NCBI RefSeq assembly: GCF_001654455.1
Contig: NZ_CP015772.1
Span: 4,836,001 to 4,900,000 of the forward strand
Origin: Niabella ginsenosidivorans
GTDB lineage: Bacteria > Bacteroidota > Bacteroidia > Chitinophagales > Chitinophagaceae
Reading direction: 5' to 3'
Length of the DNA: 64,000 nt
Below the pieces are notes generated by a model that was not told the DNA's origin, made no database searches, and saw nothing but the letters and a program-made list of their open reading frames with translations. The number at the start of each line of letters is the position of its first letter. Position 1 is the stretch's first letter. Of the stretch, positions 44,889-54,165 are shown one piece after another. The translations under genes were made by a program, and so were the position numbers.

Positions 44889-45248
44889 GAAGGCGCTATG
44901 CAAAACCTATATGGCCTATTCTACACCAGGTAAGGACCTTATAGGTTTGCTGTGCAAAAAACCGGTGAGTTTTTTTATTTTCCAAAAATGGCAGCCGGGA
45001 TTGGGAGGCATGCCACTCCGGGCAACAAATCAAAAGGTCAGGTCTACTCCACAATTATATAAAATACCGCAGGTCGTTCTTGTCCTCCACAAAAACGCAG
45101 GTGCTTAATGCCGCATCCATTTTTCAGGTGGTAAATAGGCCGCCGCTATGCGGCTTGTTATAACCGGCTGTTTATGCATCTACACATATTAAGTCCCGAT
45201 GGGGCTATATGCAGGTAGCTTATACGTACAAGCTACATAGCCCAACCA
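44889..45248. other. Gap between convergent GH2 and ROK genes
   Basis: About 360 bp after the GH2 stop. It has no convincing gene. It contains a GCCGC-TAT-GCGGC hairpin (45,142-45,154) and the nested inverted repeat that ends 5 bp before the ROK stop codon. Confidence 0.5.
45202..45243. terminator. Nested inverted repeat, likely bidirectional terminator
   Basis: GGGCTAT (45,202-45,208) pairs with ATAGCCC (45,237-45,243), and inside it GTAGCTT (45,215-45,221) with AAGCTAC (45,230-45,236). It sits between the 3' ends of two convergent genes. No strong U-run follows on either strand, so termination is plausible but not certain. Confidence 0.45.
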
Positions 45249-46103
45249 TCATATCACCGCTCCTAAAACAGGGGCATCCTCTCCCAGGCTTGCAATCCTG
45301 ATGGGGACGCTTAAGTTTTCTTTTTGCAGCCGGGCTTCAAGATTTGTTAGAAAAAAACGGCTGGCCCGGGCTATATTGCCACCCAGCACAATCACTTCCG
45401 GGTCTTCTTCCTTAATAAATTCGGAAAGAAACCGGCCCAGGTTTTCAGCAAACTCATTAAAAATAACCGGTACGGAAGCATCCGTATCATACAGCGCTGC
45501 CAGGCTTTTAACCCCCGTGGTCTTTTTTCCTGTAAGCTGGTAAAACCGGTTTAAGAACCACCGGGTAGAAATATATTCTTCTGCAATACTATCCAGAAAG
45601 GGCCTGCACCACAGGTTGGCATCTTCTGCATACTCATTTTTAAACCGGGCGGTACCCAGGCCCGTACCCAATGTGATTCCTATTGCCCGCCGGCAATTAT
45701 CATCCGGGTTGGAAAAAAGCTCTCCCTTTAAAAAACAACCGGCATCATTGGAAAAGCAGATCCGGCTTAACGGTACGGATAAATGATCCGACAATACCTG
45801 CTTAATATTGATGCCGTATAAGGACTCATATTTGTCGTTGCCCTTAATAAGGCTTACGCCATTTTCATAATCAAAGGGGCCCGGCATGGCAATGCCGATG
45901 CGGGTTACCGCAACAGGCGCCAGCGATAAAGACTTCCGGATGGCTTTCAGCCAGTCTTCCGTGATGGCATTTGCCGTACCTTTTGAATTTACCGATTCCC
46001 GGAAACGGGTATGCTCCAAAATCCGATGCCTGTTCAGGTTTACGATGGCGGTGGTAATATGCGATCCGCCTATATCCACTCCCAAACCAAATTTATCCTC
46101 CAT
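45249..46103 (-). CDS. ROK-family protein (sugar kinase-like)
   Basis: A 284-residue cytoplasmic protein of the ROK (repressor, ORF, kinase) family, which includes glucokinases, N-acetylmannosamine and fructose kinases. The phosphate-1 motif FGLGVDIGGSHITTAIV starts at residue 5, IGITLGTGLGTARF is the phosphate-2 region and VIVLGGNIARASRF the adenosine motif. IGIAMPGPFDYENG and CFSNDAGCFLKGE (with Asp of NDA as candidate base) are typical. No winged-helix domain, so a kinase rather than a repressor. The zinc-binding GHxxx..CxCG..GC segment of most ROK proteins is missing: the corresponding place reads ANLWCRPFLDSIAEEYIS. It could phosphorylate a hexose released by the nearby enzymes; the substrate is unknown. 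Confidence 0.8.
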   Translation of the reverse strand: MEDKFGLGVDIGGSHITTAIVNLNRHRILEHTRFRESVNSKGTANAITEDWLKAIRKSLSLAPVAVTRIGIAMPGPFDYENGVSLIKGNDKYESLYGINIKQVLSDHLSVPLSRICFSNDAGCFLKGELFSNPDDNCRRAIGITLGTGLGTARFKNEYAEDANLWCRPFLDSIAEEYISTRWFLNRFYQLTGKKTTGVKSLAALYDTDASVPVIFNEFAENLGRFLSEFIKEEDPEVIVLGGNIARASRFFLTNLEARLQKENLSVPIRIASLGEDAPVLGAVI

Positions 46104-46478
46104 AATTTTTATTACAAGTATAATTCCTGTTATTTGTTGAACGAACTATTTCATCGTTAATGACAGGTGTTATAGTATTCGTCACCCTGACCGTATTCCG
46201 CTGAAAGCGGAAGAAGCGGAAGAGTCTCCCGATTATTAAGCCCCACCTATTATTCAGAGATGCTTCGGCTGCGTTACACTTCGCTCAGCATGACGACTCT
46301 TTATTTATCTGTTATTTCAACAAACTTAATTTTCCCTTTTATGTTTGCCCTATCCCACAACATCCCCTTGTTTGTTGTTTTAAAGAACTTTACTCCTGTT
46401 TGTTCGCACTTTTACCCGGAAAATCCACTTGCTGTTACGCCCGTTTTATATTTCATTAACGTAAAATTGTTTCATTTC
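46104..46478. other. Gap with repeat between ROK and GH92 genes
   Basis: About 375 bp. It carries a long copy of the type C hairpin repeat (46,180-46,295). The remainder is T-rich on the plus strand, consistent with the downstream end of the minus-strand GH92 transcript and the upstream region of the ROK gene; no exact promoter found. Confidence 0.45.
46180..46295 (+). repeat. Type C intergenic repeat, long copy
   Basis: Begins CGTCACCCTGACC and ends CAGCATGACG, so its ends are inverted. Inside it are TTCCGCT/AGCGGAA type inverted repeats and the motif GAGATGCTTCGGCTGCG. Related copies lie at 50,490-50,557 and, reversed, at 55,948-56,003. Confidence 0.7.
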
Positions 46479-48794
46479 TTATTTATAATTTTTATTAGGG
46501 CCGCTGCCCATTACCAGTTCCAAACAGCCACCCCGCGTTATATCCCGGTAATCGATGTAGCATTTGTTATAAGGCTTTCCATTTAACAATGCTTTTTGTA
46601 TATAGCTATTTTTGGCCGTATTGTTTTTAGCAATGATAGAAAAAGTATTGCCATTTTTCAAATGAATATCGGAGCGGGAAAACAGGAGACCTGTGATCTC
46701 ATACCTTGTACTGCCAGGGCAAACCGGATGAATGCCCATGGATGCCAGCACATACCAGGCGCTCATCTGGCCCACATCTTCATTCCCTACCAACCCTTCC
46801 ACCTTGTTATGGTACGCGCTATCGCAGATAATACGTGTCCATTTTTGGGTCAGCCAGGGCACCCCCAGGTGGTTGAATAAAAAGGGAACATGGTGCACCG
46901 GTTCATTAGCGTGGTTGTAGTAGCCGTTCCACATAAAGTTTTTGGGCGTCTTATTAAAAAACTCCTCAAGATCTGCTATTACCTTTTTCTTTCCGCCCAT
47001 TAAGGCCACCATCCCCTCCACATCATGCGGAACAAACCAGCCCTGCTGGTAAGGATTGGTTTCAAAAGTACCGTACCAGTCTGTCAGCCGCCCGTCTTTT
47101 GGCCAGGGCTGCCAGGAACCGTCTTCATTACGGGGGCGGAACCAGTGATGTGCCGTGTCCCAGATATTCTTGTAATTCAGCGATCGCAATGCATATTTTT
47201 TGGCGTCGCTCCGCTTACCCAGGCTATCGGCCAGTTGTGCCAGGCACCAATCGTCAAAAGCATATTCCAGGGTTTTGGCAATACTGCCCGGGGCATAGCC
47301 CAGCCTGCCGTTGCCAAATTTTTCATTGGTGTTTACCGCGTACCGGTATGCTTTTTCAACATCATAATTCCGGATGCCTTTTGCATAAGCGTCCGCCAGT
47401 ACCACCACAGCGGGGTTCCCCAGCATACAGCCGCTATAGGCATTCAGCAGCTCCCACCGTTCCAGGTAACTGCTGTCCGTTTCATCAGCAAGGGTCACCA
47501 GGGAATTGATCATATCGCTTACCAGGGAAGGGTTGATGATGGTTTGCAAAGGGAACTGGCTGCGGAAAACATCCCACCCGCTGAAGATGCTGCGTTTACG
47601 GAAGGTTGCCGCCTTGTGTATTTTTCCATCGCCACCGGTATAATTACCATCCACATCTGTTACAATACGCGGGTCGATCATGGTATGGTATAACGCCGTA
47701 TAAAAAACAAATTTTTGTTCTTCGGTGGCACCTTCAATAGAAACCACGCTTAAGGCATCATTCCAAAGCTTTACCGCCTTCTGATGTGCGTTCTCAAAAC
47801 TCCAGTCCTTTATTTCGGATTCAAGATTCTGCCTTGCGCCATCCATGCTTACAAAAGAGATACCGGCTTTCATCAGTACCTGTTCCTTTTCAGTTGTTTG
47901 AAATTCTGTATAAAAGCCCAGGTGTTTTCCTTCAACCTCACCCTCTACCCCCTTTCCAAAAGAGAAGGGTTTAACTGTTGCGTTAGCAATCCACTGCTGG
48001 TAATAATCGCTTTCGATGGCCTCCCGTTTGCGGCTGGCCGTATCGGGAATATTGGCACTCCATACGCCAAAATCCTTTAGCGGCTTGCTGAACTGCGCAC
48101 AGAAGTATACGATATAATTGGCCTTGCCCTCGCCATTGCCCCAGCCGCCGCCTTCAGGCGTGCATTGCATCCAGCCGGCAATGGTACTGTCATTTACAAT
48201 TTTTACAAACTGCCGGGTGGAAGTGCCGCCTACCCTTCTTGCCAGGTCTATTTGTATACGCGATTGCCGGTTGGCCGGAAACGTAAACCGCAGCATGCCG
48301 CTATGGGGCGCTGCCGTCATCTCTGCCAGGATCTGATGATCCGTTAGCTGAACTGCATAATAGCCTGCGGATGCTTTTTCACTTGTTTTATCATAACGCG
48401 ATCGGTACCCGGTGCCGGGAGGATCGCTCATTTTTCCTGCTGCTGTTTTTAACGGGCCTGTTGATGGCATTACCAAAAAATTACCCAGGTCGCCATACCA
48501 GCCAATACCGCTCATTTGTGTAAAGGCAAACCCTTCAATACTGGTATGCTCGTAGCTGTAGCCGGACCCGTTATCTCCACCGGTAATGGTGTTGGGACTT
48601 ACCTGCACCATTCCGTAAGGAGTTGTGGCTCCTGGAAAGGTTTTTCCCAAACCATGATAAATACCGGCTTTGCCGGCGCTGGTACTGGCACCAATAAAGG
48701 GGTTCACATACTCAGCGGGTTGCTGGGCGCTTACATTAAGCAGGTGCGAAAACAGGAACAGAAAGGTTAAATAGCTGTATTTTATAAATGGCAT
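46479..48794 (-). CDS. GH92 alpha-mannosidase
   Basis: A 771-residue exported enzyme of GH92, Ca2+-dependent inverting exo-alpha-mannosidases (mostly alpha-1,2) acting on mannose-rich glycans. Signal peptide ends at NVSAQ. Family hallmarks: YVNPFIGASTSAGKAG, FPGATTPYGMVQVSP near the N-terminus; GFAFTQMSGIGWYGDLG; DPRIVTDVDGNYTG; FSGWDVFRSQFPLQ; and GNEDVGQMSAWYVLASMGIHPVCPG with the catalytic acid residues of the C-terminal toroid. Length is normal for the family. It lies 40 bp after the propeller lipoprotein gene on the same strand, probably a two-gene operon. It differs strongly from the second GH92 at 57,688, so the pair is not a recent duplication. Confidence 0.93.
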   Translation of the reverse strand: MPFIKYSYLTFLFLFSHLLNVSAQQPAEYVNPFIGASTSAGKAGIYHGLGKTFPGATTPYGMVQVSPNTITGGDNGSGYSYEHTSIEGFAFTQMSGIGWYGDLGNFLVMPSTGPLKTAAGKMSDPPGTGYRSRYDKTSEKASAGYYAVQLTDHQILAEMTAAPHSGMLRFTFPANRQSRIQIDLARRVGGTSTRQFVKIVNDSTIAGWMQCTPEGGGWGNGEGKANYIVYFCAQFSKPLKDFGVWSANIPDTASRKREAIESDYYQQWIANATVKPFSFGKGVEGEVEGKHLGFYTEFQTTEKEQVLMKAGISFVSMDGARQNLESEIKDWSFENAHQKAVKLWNDALSVVSIEGATEEQKFVFYTALYHTMIDPRIVTDVDGNYTGGDGKIHKAATFRKRSIFSGWDVFRSQFPLQTIINPSLVSDMINSLVTLADETDSSYLERWELLNAYSGCMLGNPAVVVLADAYAKGIRNYDVEKAYRYAVNTNEKFGNGRLGYAPGSIAKTLEYAFDDWCLAQLADSLGKRSDAKKYALRSLNYKNIWDTAHHWFRPRNEDGSWQPWPKDGRLTDWYGTFETNPYQQGWFVPHDVEGMVALMGGKKKVIADLEEFFNKTPKNFMWNGYYNHANEPVHHVPFLFNHLGVPWLTQKWTRIICDSAYHNKVEGLVGNEDVGQMSAWYVLASMGIHPVCPGSTRYEITGLLFSRSDIHLKNGNTFSIIAKNNTAKNSYIQKALLNGKPYNKCYIDYRDITRGGCLELVMGSGPNKNYK

Positions 48795-48834
48795 TACTGC
48801 AAATCAATATTGTTTAGCTGATTGTTCAAAATAA

Positions 48835-50235
48835 TTATTTCCAGTTAAAGACCCGTACAAAGTAAGGCCGGTACCGGTCTGCACTGCCCGGGTTATTAAA
48901 GTTACTCCAGAAATCAACAGGATTGATGTTGTAGGAAATTACCAGCTCTCCCTGCTGGGATAACCCTGCATGTACCGATGCATTGTAAGTCAAAATATCT
49001 GTTCCGTTGTATTTATCCGGTATCCGGTAAAGCGTGCGCTTGTTGGTCCATGGCCCTACGGGCGATGTGCTTTCAAAAATATAAATATCCTGGCCGTAAA
49101 CGATTTGCTGGGAAACGAGGTAGTATTTACCCCCGTCTTTAAAAACATTGGGCAGTGTTACATCCCTGGCAATAAAATGCCCGTCGGGTTGATCAGCCCA
49201 GCCACTCTCTGTAAGATATTCCCATTTTGCGGTAAGGTCATGACCGGGCGCCCTGGCAACATGCAGCATCGTTGTCAGCCATCCGTTCTCTGTTCCGTAT
49301 ATATAGGTATAGCCATCCTCCGCATCAAAAGTACCGGAATCATAGCCGGTATTCCTTGTGGTATCCACATCCCTTACAATTTTTTCAACAGCAAGATCCG
49401 GTAGGGAAAGAATGGCCACATCTGTTGAAAGATGTTCCAGCTGGCCCGTTTCAGGATTTTTATGCATATGCCCCATAGGCAGCTGTACTTTATTGTTATA
49501 GATATGGGCACTCCCCGGCCAGTACAGGTCATCCTCATCATTGGTATTGCCGGGGTATCTGATCCATGTCTGGGATTGGTTGCCCGTACCGGGGTTCAGC
49601 TGTATAAAGCTGCTCAGAGAGCGGTCTTTTTGCAATATGCCGGTATTCCGTACAAAGGCATTGTCGACCCTTGCCCGCTCCGGTGTTACCTCCCCGAAAA
49701 AGCTGTCCTGGAAGGTCCACAATAAACTGCCATCCGGTAATAGCGTGGAGTAACAGCCATCCGCACCGTTCCAGCCGGAATACCGGGTTAAATAACTGTT
49801 ATAAAGGGTATCGCTGTACACCTTTACCTTCGCGTCCCATTTCCCTTCATTGGGTATTAAGACCAGCCCCGGAAAAGGCTCCTCTGAAAGCTGTATCCGC
49901 ACGGTCCATTCTCTTTTGCTGCCATCCGCTGAAATGACGGTATAGGTCTTGGTTTTACTGGCAGAAAAATCGACCGCTTCCCCGGAAGCAGGAGAAATGG
50001 TGGCATTTTCAGAAACAGCAATCTGTGGTTTTACAGCCGTAAGATCCATCGTTGGCGGCAGGGTAACCGTTACCACTGAGCTATCTACGCTACGTGTGAT
50101 CACTGTTTTGCCGATCTGCCCGTCAATATTGTAAAACAGGATGGCCCGTTCCGGGCTTTTATATCCTTTCAATACGTCTTTCTGGCAGGCGATTGCAAAC
50201 AGACAAATAAGCATACCGGGTAAAATATTCTTCAT
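48835..50235 (-). CDS. Propeller-type (DUF4185/DUF5005-like) lipoprotein with Ig-like N-domain
   Basis: A 466-residue lipoprotein; start taken at 50,235 (MKNILPGMLICLFAIAC, lipobox AIAC), though the frame is open to 50,274. Residues about 20-120 form an Ig-like domain of the DUF5018 kind (FYNIDGQIGKTVITRSVDSS ... SKREWTVRIQ). The rest is a beta-propeller-like domain: SGWNGADGCYSTLLPDGSLL, LLWTFQDSFFGEV, YTYIYGTENGW, LHVARAPGHD, SPVGPWTNKRTLYRI, GELVISYNINP. Similar proteins in Bacteroidota glycan loci are thought to be glycan-binding or hydrolytic; the LLWTFQDSFFG region with its acidic residue is where a catalytic Asp would be expected. It precedes GH92 in one operon. Confidence 0.7.
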   Translation of the reverse strand: MKNILPGMLICLFAIACQKDVLKGYKSPERAILFYNIDGQIGKTVITRSVDSSVVTVTLPPTMDLTAVKPQIAVSENATISPASGEAVDFSASKTKTYTVISADGSKREWTVRIQLSEEPFPGLVLIPNEGKWDAKVKVYSDTLYNSYLTRYSGWNGADGCYSTLLPDGSLLWTFQDSFFGEVTPERARVDNAFVRNTGILQKDRSLSSFIQLNPGTGNQSQTWIRYPGNTNDEDDLYWPGSAHIYNNKVQLPMGHMHKNPETGQLEHLSTDVAILSLPDLAVEKIVRDVDTTRNTGYDSGTFDAEDGYTYIYGTENGWLTTMLHVARAPGHDLTAKWEYLTESGWADQPDGHFIARDVTLPNVFKDGGKYYLVSQQIVYGQDIYIFESTSPVGPWTNKRTLYRIPDKYNGTDILTYNASVHAGLSQQGELVISYNINPVDFWSNFNNPGSADRYRPYFVRVFNWK

Positions 50236-50778
50236 TGACACCATTTTTCGCATAAACGTCTTTTTACCTGCCATTCAACCACAGCAGGGCCTTTTTCGCA
50301 GGCATTTTAGTTCCTTCTTTTAAAAGACACTTTAACAGGCTAAAACCTCTATTTTGCCCCCGATAATAGTTATTAAGGTGGACAATACTTTGTACACATA
50401 TTTTCCTGAATTGATCAAAAAGGCTTCTTGATTTTCCTATTGAGTTTTTTGCGTAGTAAAATCATCCGGGTAACGACATATATTCTTGTCGTCACCCTGA
50501 CCGGAGCGAAAGGGTCCCCGGGATTACAGAGATGCCTCGGCTACGCTCGGCATGACGAGAAAAAGATTGATTTTCAAAACTGCACATCTGGCATTAACAG
50601 CCTGACGAAGGGTGCGTTTACAATCGGATCATGGTTCGTCAGGCTCACCACGTCATCCCCGGAATTCAAATAAAAAATACCTCCTGATGAATGGCATAAT
50701 AATCCTCCCGCCGGAATAGAGGTAAGCGCCTTATTATTGTACTTTATTATATAGAATGGTTTTTTTCATTATTAAGAA
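50236..50778. other. Divergent region of propeller lipoprotein and SGNH genes
   Basis: About 540 bp between two divergently read genes. It contains a short type C repeat (50,490-50,557) and an 11-bp inverted repeat AGCCTGACGAA/TTCGTCAGGCT (50,599-50,609 and 50,635-50,645, loop 25 nt). No strict promoter consensus was found for either gene. Confidence 0.45.
50490..50557 (+). repeat. Type C intergenic repeat, short copy
   Basis: Starts CGTCACCCTGACCGG and ends GGCATGACG, with GAGATGCCTCGGCTACG inside. Compared with the copy at 46,180 it lacks the middle 45 bp or so. Confidence 0.65.
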
Positions 50779-52182
50779 ATGTATATGAATAAAATGCTCA
50801 TCGCAGTTTGTTGCTACTGCTTCACAATTACACCTGTTCTTGCTCAAAAAAAACCTGCTCCTTTTGTAAACGGCGACCGGGTGGTATTTGCGGGTAACAG
50901 CATTACGGAGCACGGCTTTTATGAAGCCTATATCTGGCTGTACTACATTACCCATTTCCCGGAGAGAAAAATTACCGTCTACAACGGCGGCATCGGGGGG
51001 GACGTGGCAAGGCAGATCTATATACGGATGGACAGTGACCTGCTGGCAAAAAAACCAACAGTATTGTCGATCAGCTTTGGCATGAATGACAGCCGTTATT
51101 TTGAATACTGGATGCATAAGGACAAGGTCGACAGTGTACGCAAAGATGCGATTGACACTTCTTTTAAATGGTTTGAAAAGATCCGGGATAAAGCAAATGC
51201 CTACCCCAACATCAAAAAAATCATGATGACCTCTTCTCCTTATGATGAAACGGTAAAGAACGGCAAAGACCCGTTCCGGGGCAAATTTAAAACAATGGAA
51301 GGAATTGTTGCTTTTCAGAAAAAAGCAGCCATAAAAAACAACTGGGCGTATGTAGACCTGTTTTACCCCATGACCGAGCTGGATAAAAAAGGACAGCAAA
51401 CAGATACAGCTTTTACATTAACAGGCCCGGACAGGATACACCCGGGCAATGCCGGGCATTTTGTAATGGCCTATTTATTTTTAAAAGCCCAGGGGCTGGC
51501 CGGTAAACCCGTAGCGGATGTAGTGATTGATGCAAGCCGCAAAAAAATAATCCGTGCAGAAAACGCCGCCGTTAGTTCAGTTAATAAAAATACACCGGGC
51601 ATTTCATTTAACTATCTGGCAAAGTCGCTGCCCTTCCCAATAGATTCCGTTTCCAGGGTCTGGGAGAATCCTCAAAAACAGTATGATGCCTTAAAGTCCA
51701 TACCGTTTATAAAAGAATTTAACGAAGAGCTGCTGGCTGTAAAGGGATTGGAAGCATCAAAAAATTATGTATTAAAAATTGACGGCATTACCATCAGCAA
51801 CTTTACAGGTGCTGAGCTGAACAGTGGCATTAACCTGGCTTTGCTGGGCAATACACCTCAATATAAACAGGCAAAACAGGTAGCCGCCCTGCAATTAAAA
51901 CGTAAAGAACTGGAAGATCAAATACGTGCGTATTATTGGGTAAACTATGACTATCTCTATGACAGGGGGTGGTTCCTGCAGGATTCCCCCGCCATTACGG
52001 ATTCTGTGGTTGCAAAAGCAAAGACAGACTGGGCCATTGCCAGCAAAAAGGATAGCTACCTGGCTATGCGTGATAAAAGCGCGCGTGTTGCCACTATAAA
52101 AGAAATGAACGATATGGCCGACAAAATGTATGCACTGGCCCAACCGGTAACTCATACCATCACCATTGAAGCAGCACACTAA
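50779..52182 (+). CDS. SGNH/GDSL hydrolase
   Basis: A 467-residue exported SGNH-fold esterase. Signal peptide ends PVLAQ (about residue 23). The four blocks are present: FAGNSITEHG with Ser41, NGGIGGDVA with the oxyanion Gly, FGMNDSRY with Asn103, and GPDRIHPGNAGH with Asp218 and His221. SGNH enzymes in PULs remove acetyl groups from polysaccharides; which one is not predictable. The extra C-terminal 200 residues are helical and of unknown role, and include YYWVNYDYLYDRGWFLQD. The next gene, a sialate-O-acetylesterase type protein, begins 14 bp on, so both esterases are probably made together. Confidence 0.88.
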   Translation: MYMNKMLIAVCCYCFTITPVLAQKKPAPFVNGDRVVFAGNSITEHGFYEAYIWLYYITHFPERKITVYNGGIGGDVARQIYIRMDSDLLAKKPTVLSISFGMNDSRYFEYWMHKDKVDSVRKDAIDTSFKWFEKIRDKANAYPNIKKIMMTSSPYDETVKNGKDPFRGKFKTMEGIVAFQKKAAIKNNWAYVDLFYPMTELDKKGQQTDTAFTLTGPDRIHPGNAGHFVMAYLFLKAQGLAGKPVADVVIDASRKKIIRAENAAVSSVNKNTPGISFNYLAKSLPFPIDSVSRVWENPQKQYDALKSIPFIKEFNEELLAVKGLEASKNYVLKIDGITISNFTGAELNSGINLALLGNTPQYKQAKQVAALQLKRKELEDQIRAYYWVNYDYLYDRGWFLQDSPAITDSVVAKAKTDWAIASKKDSYLAMRDKSARVATIKEMNDMADKMYALAQPVTHTITIEAAH

Positions 52183-52196
52183 GAAAAAAGGATTTC

Positions 52197-54143
52197 ATGA
52201 AGTTCCGATATACGCTCGCCCTCTTTTTGCTGCTGGCTTCCAGTGCGGCCCGGGCAGATATAAAATTGCCGGTCTTATTCCAGAACAATATGGTGCTGCA
52301 AAGAGACAAACCCTGTACTATATGGGGTACGGCAGATAAGGGCGAAGTGGTGACCCTTACATTCAATAATACCACTTACCGCACCACCGCAGTAAACGGG
52401 AAATGGAAGATTACCTTACCGGCACAGCCGGCCGGGGGGCCTTACAGGATCCTTATTAATGGGAAAAATACAATAGCCCTGGATAATGTGCTGTTTGGCG
52501 ATGTATGGATCTGCAGCGGGCAAAGCAATATGCAGTTCAGCGTGCGGGAAGCAATACCCCAGCCGGACAGCTCTGCATGCAACAATCCCCATATCCGGTT
52601 ATTTACGGCAGGAACCGGAATGGATTTTGTACCGCAGGATACTTTAAAAGGAGGTTCCTGGAAAACAGCCACAGCAAAAGAAGCAAAAAATTTTACGGCT
52701 GTTGGCTTTTTCTTTGGCAGCTACCTGCAACAGCATTTAAATGTTCCTATAGGTTTGATCAGTGATAACCTGGGCGCAACAGCCATTGAAGAATGGATGA
52801 GCAATGAAGCGATCCACCAATTCCCGCAGTTTGATGGTTTTTACAACCGGTATATTGCCCCCGATAAAAGTATGAAACAGATAACGGATGATTTTGAAAA
52901 GATCAAATCCTCCTGGAACAAAAATTATTATCTGAAAGACGACCCGGGTTTAATACAGCAATGGTTCCGGCCCGAAACAGCTACCAGCGACTGGAAGCCG
53001 ATGAACCAGCCCTCGCATTGGGAAGATAACGAGCTGAAAGACTATGACGGATCTGTATGGTTCCGCAAAAGCTATGATTCTTTGCCCAGGGATCTGCTCG
53101 GGCAGGCCAACATCAGCCTGGGGCAGGTGGACGATTACAATATCTGCTGGGTAAACGGTGTGAAAGTTGGTGAAGGCTATGGCAATATGAATCTGTATAC
53201 CTATAAGATCCCTGACAGTATCATTCAACCCAAAAATAATGTTGCAGTGGTACGTGTATTTGATGCCGGTGGCAAAGGCGGCATGTATAATATGTTCTGG
53301 AGCCCTTTCTGGGCGGGTGAATGGAAGTATAAAAAAGGCGTACAGATAGATGCTGCCAAATTTAAAAGACCGCTTTTTGCAAATGCCTATATTTTTGGCA
53401 CCCCCACCATTTTATATAACGCGAACATTGCCCCTTTAACGCCCTTAAGTATTAAAGGATTCATCTGGTACCAGGGAGAGGCCAATACCGGGCGGGCGGA
53501 AGAATATAAACAACTGCTGCCGGCAATGATCAGGGACTGGCGCAAACAGTTTGACCAGGGTAATCTGCCTTTTTTAATTGTACAGCTACCCAATTTGGGA
53601 AAAGAGCCCGAACAGCCGGAGAGCAATGACTGGGCCGAACTGAGAGAAGCGCAAGCCGCTGCTTTATCCTTGCCCAACACGGGCATGGCAATAACCATTG
53701 ACGTGGGTGAAGCAACTAATTTACATCCGCATAATAAGCTGGCGGTTGGTAACCGGCTGGGCATGACGGCCCTAAGCCTTGTATATGGAGCAGATAGCAT
53801 TGCTGTAAGTCCGCAATACAAAAGCATGCAGGTCGTCGGAGACAGCATACTGGTTACTTTTGACCAGAATATCCGGACCAAGGACAAATACGGTTATATC
53901 CGCGGGTTTGCCATTTGTGGCAGCGACCATGTTTTTCACTGGGCAAAGGCTGCGGTTAAAAACAATAATACGGTGATCGTTTACAGTTCCGCCGTATCAT
54001 CTCCCGTTGCAGTAAGATATTTATGGAGCGGAGAGCCTGGTGTAATTGACCTATATAACAGGAATAACTTACCGGTTGCCCCTTTCCGTACGGATACTTT
54101 ACCACTGACCACTGCCGGGAAAAAATTCTCTTATGCGGAATAA
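52197..54143 (+). CDS. Sialate-O-acetylesterase-type (SASA) exported esterase
   Basis: A 648-residue exported esterase. Signal peptide to Ala20; the ATG at 52,197 follows an AAAAAAGGA stretch 5-13 bp upstream, a rare Shine-Dalgarno-like site in this window. The SASA blocks are LLFQNNMVLQRDKP-like start (LFQNNMVLQRDKPC), GDVWICSGQSNMQF (nucleophile Ser110), FIWYQGEAN and LHPHNKLAVGNRL (His510). A jelly roll is inserted in the middle (VWFRKSYDSLP..., VDDYNICWVNGVKVG), common in this family. Despite the name, plant-environment homologues deacetylate xylan or other hemicelluloses. It lies 14 bp after the SGNH gene and convergent with GH43. Confidence 0.88.
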   Translation: MKFRYTLALFLLLASSAARADIKLPVLFQNNMVLQRDKPCTIWGTADKGEVVTLTFNNTTYRTTAVNGKWKITLPAQPAGGPYRILINGKNTIALDNVLFGDVWICSGQSNMQFSVREAIPQPDSSACNNPHIRLFTAGTGMDFVPQDTLKGGSWKTATAKEAKNFTAVGFFFGSYLQQHLNVPIGLISDNLGATAIEEWMSNEAIHQFPQFDGFYNRYIAPDKSMKQITDDFEKIKSSWNKNYYLKDDPGLIQQWFRPETATSDWKPMNQPSHWEDNELKDYDGSVWFRKSYDSLPRDLLGQANISLGQVDDYNICWVNGVKVGEGYGNMNLYTYKIPDSIIQPKNNVAVVRVFDAGGKGGMYNMFWSPFWAGEWKYKKGVQIDAAKFKRPLFANAYIFGTPTILYNANIAPLTPLSIKGFIWYQGEANTGRAEEYKQLLPAMIRDWRKQFDQGNLPFLIVQLPNLGKEPEQPESNDWAELREAQAAALSLPNTGMAITIDVGEATNLHPHNKLAVGNRLGMTALSLVYGADSIAVSPQYKSMQVVGDSILVTFDQNIRTKDKYGYIRGFAICGSDHVFHWAKAAVKNNNTVIVYSSAVSSPVAVRYLWSGEPGVIDLYNRNNLPVAPFRTDTLPLTTAGKKFSYAE

Positions 54144-54165
54144 AAGAAGGGCGAGTGATTAGTAA

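Noticed and set aside
50734-51399. 221-codon minus-strand frame
   Set aside because: Antisense to the SGNH gene and lacks recognisable domains; the SGNH blocks on the other strand are complete.
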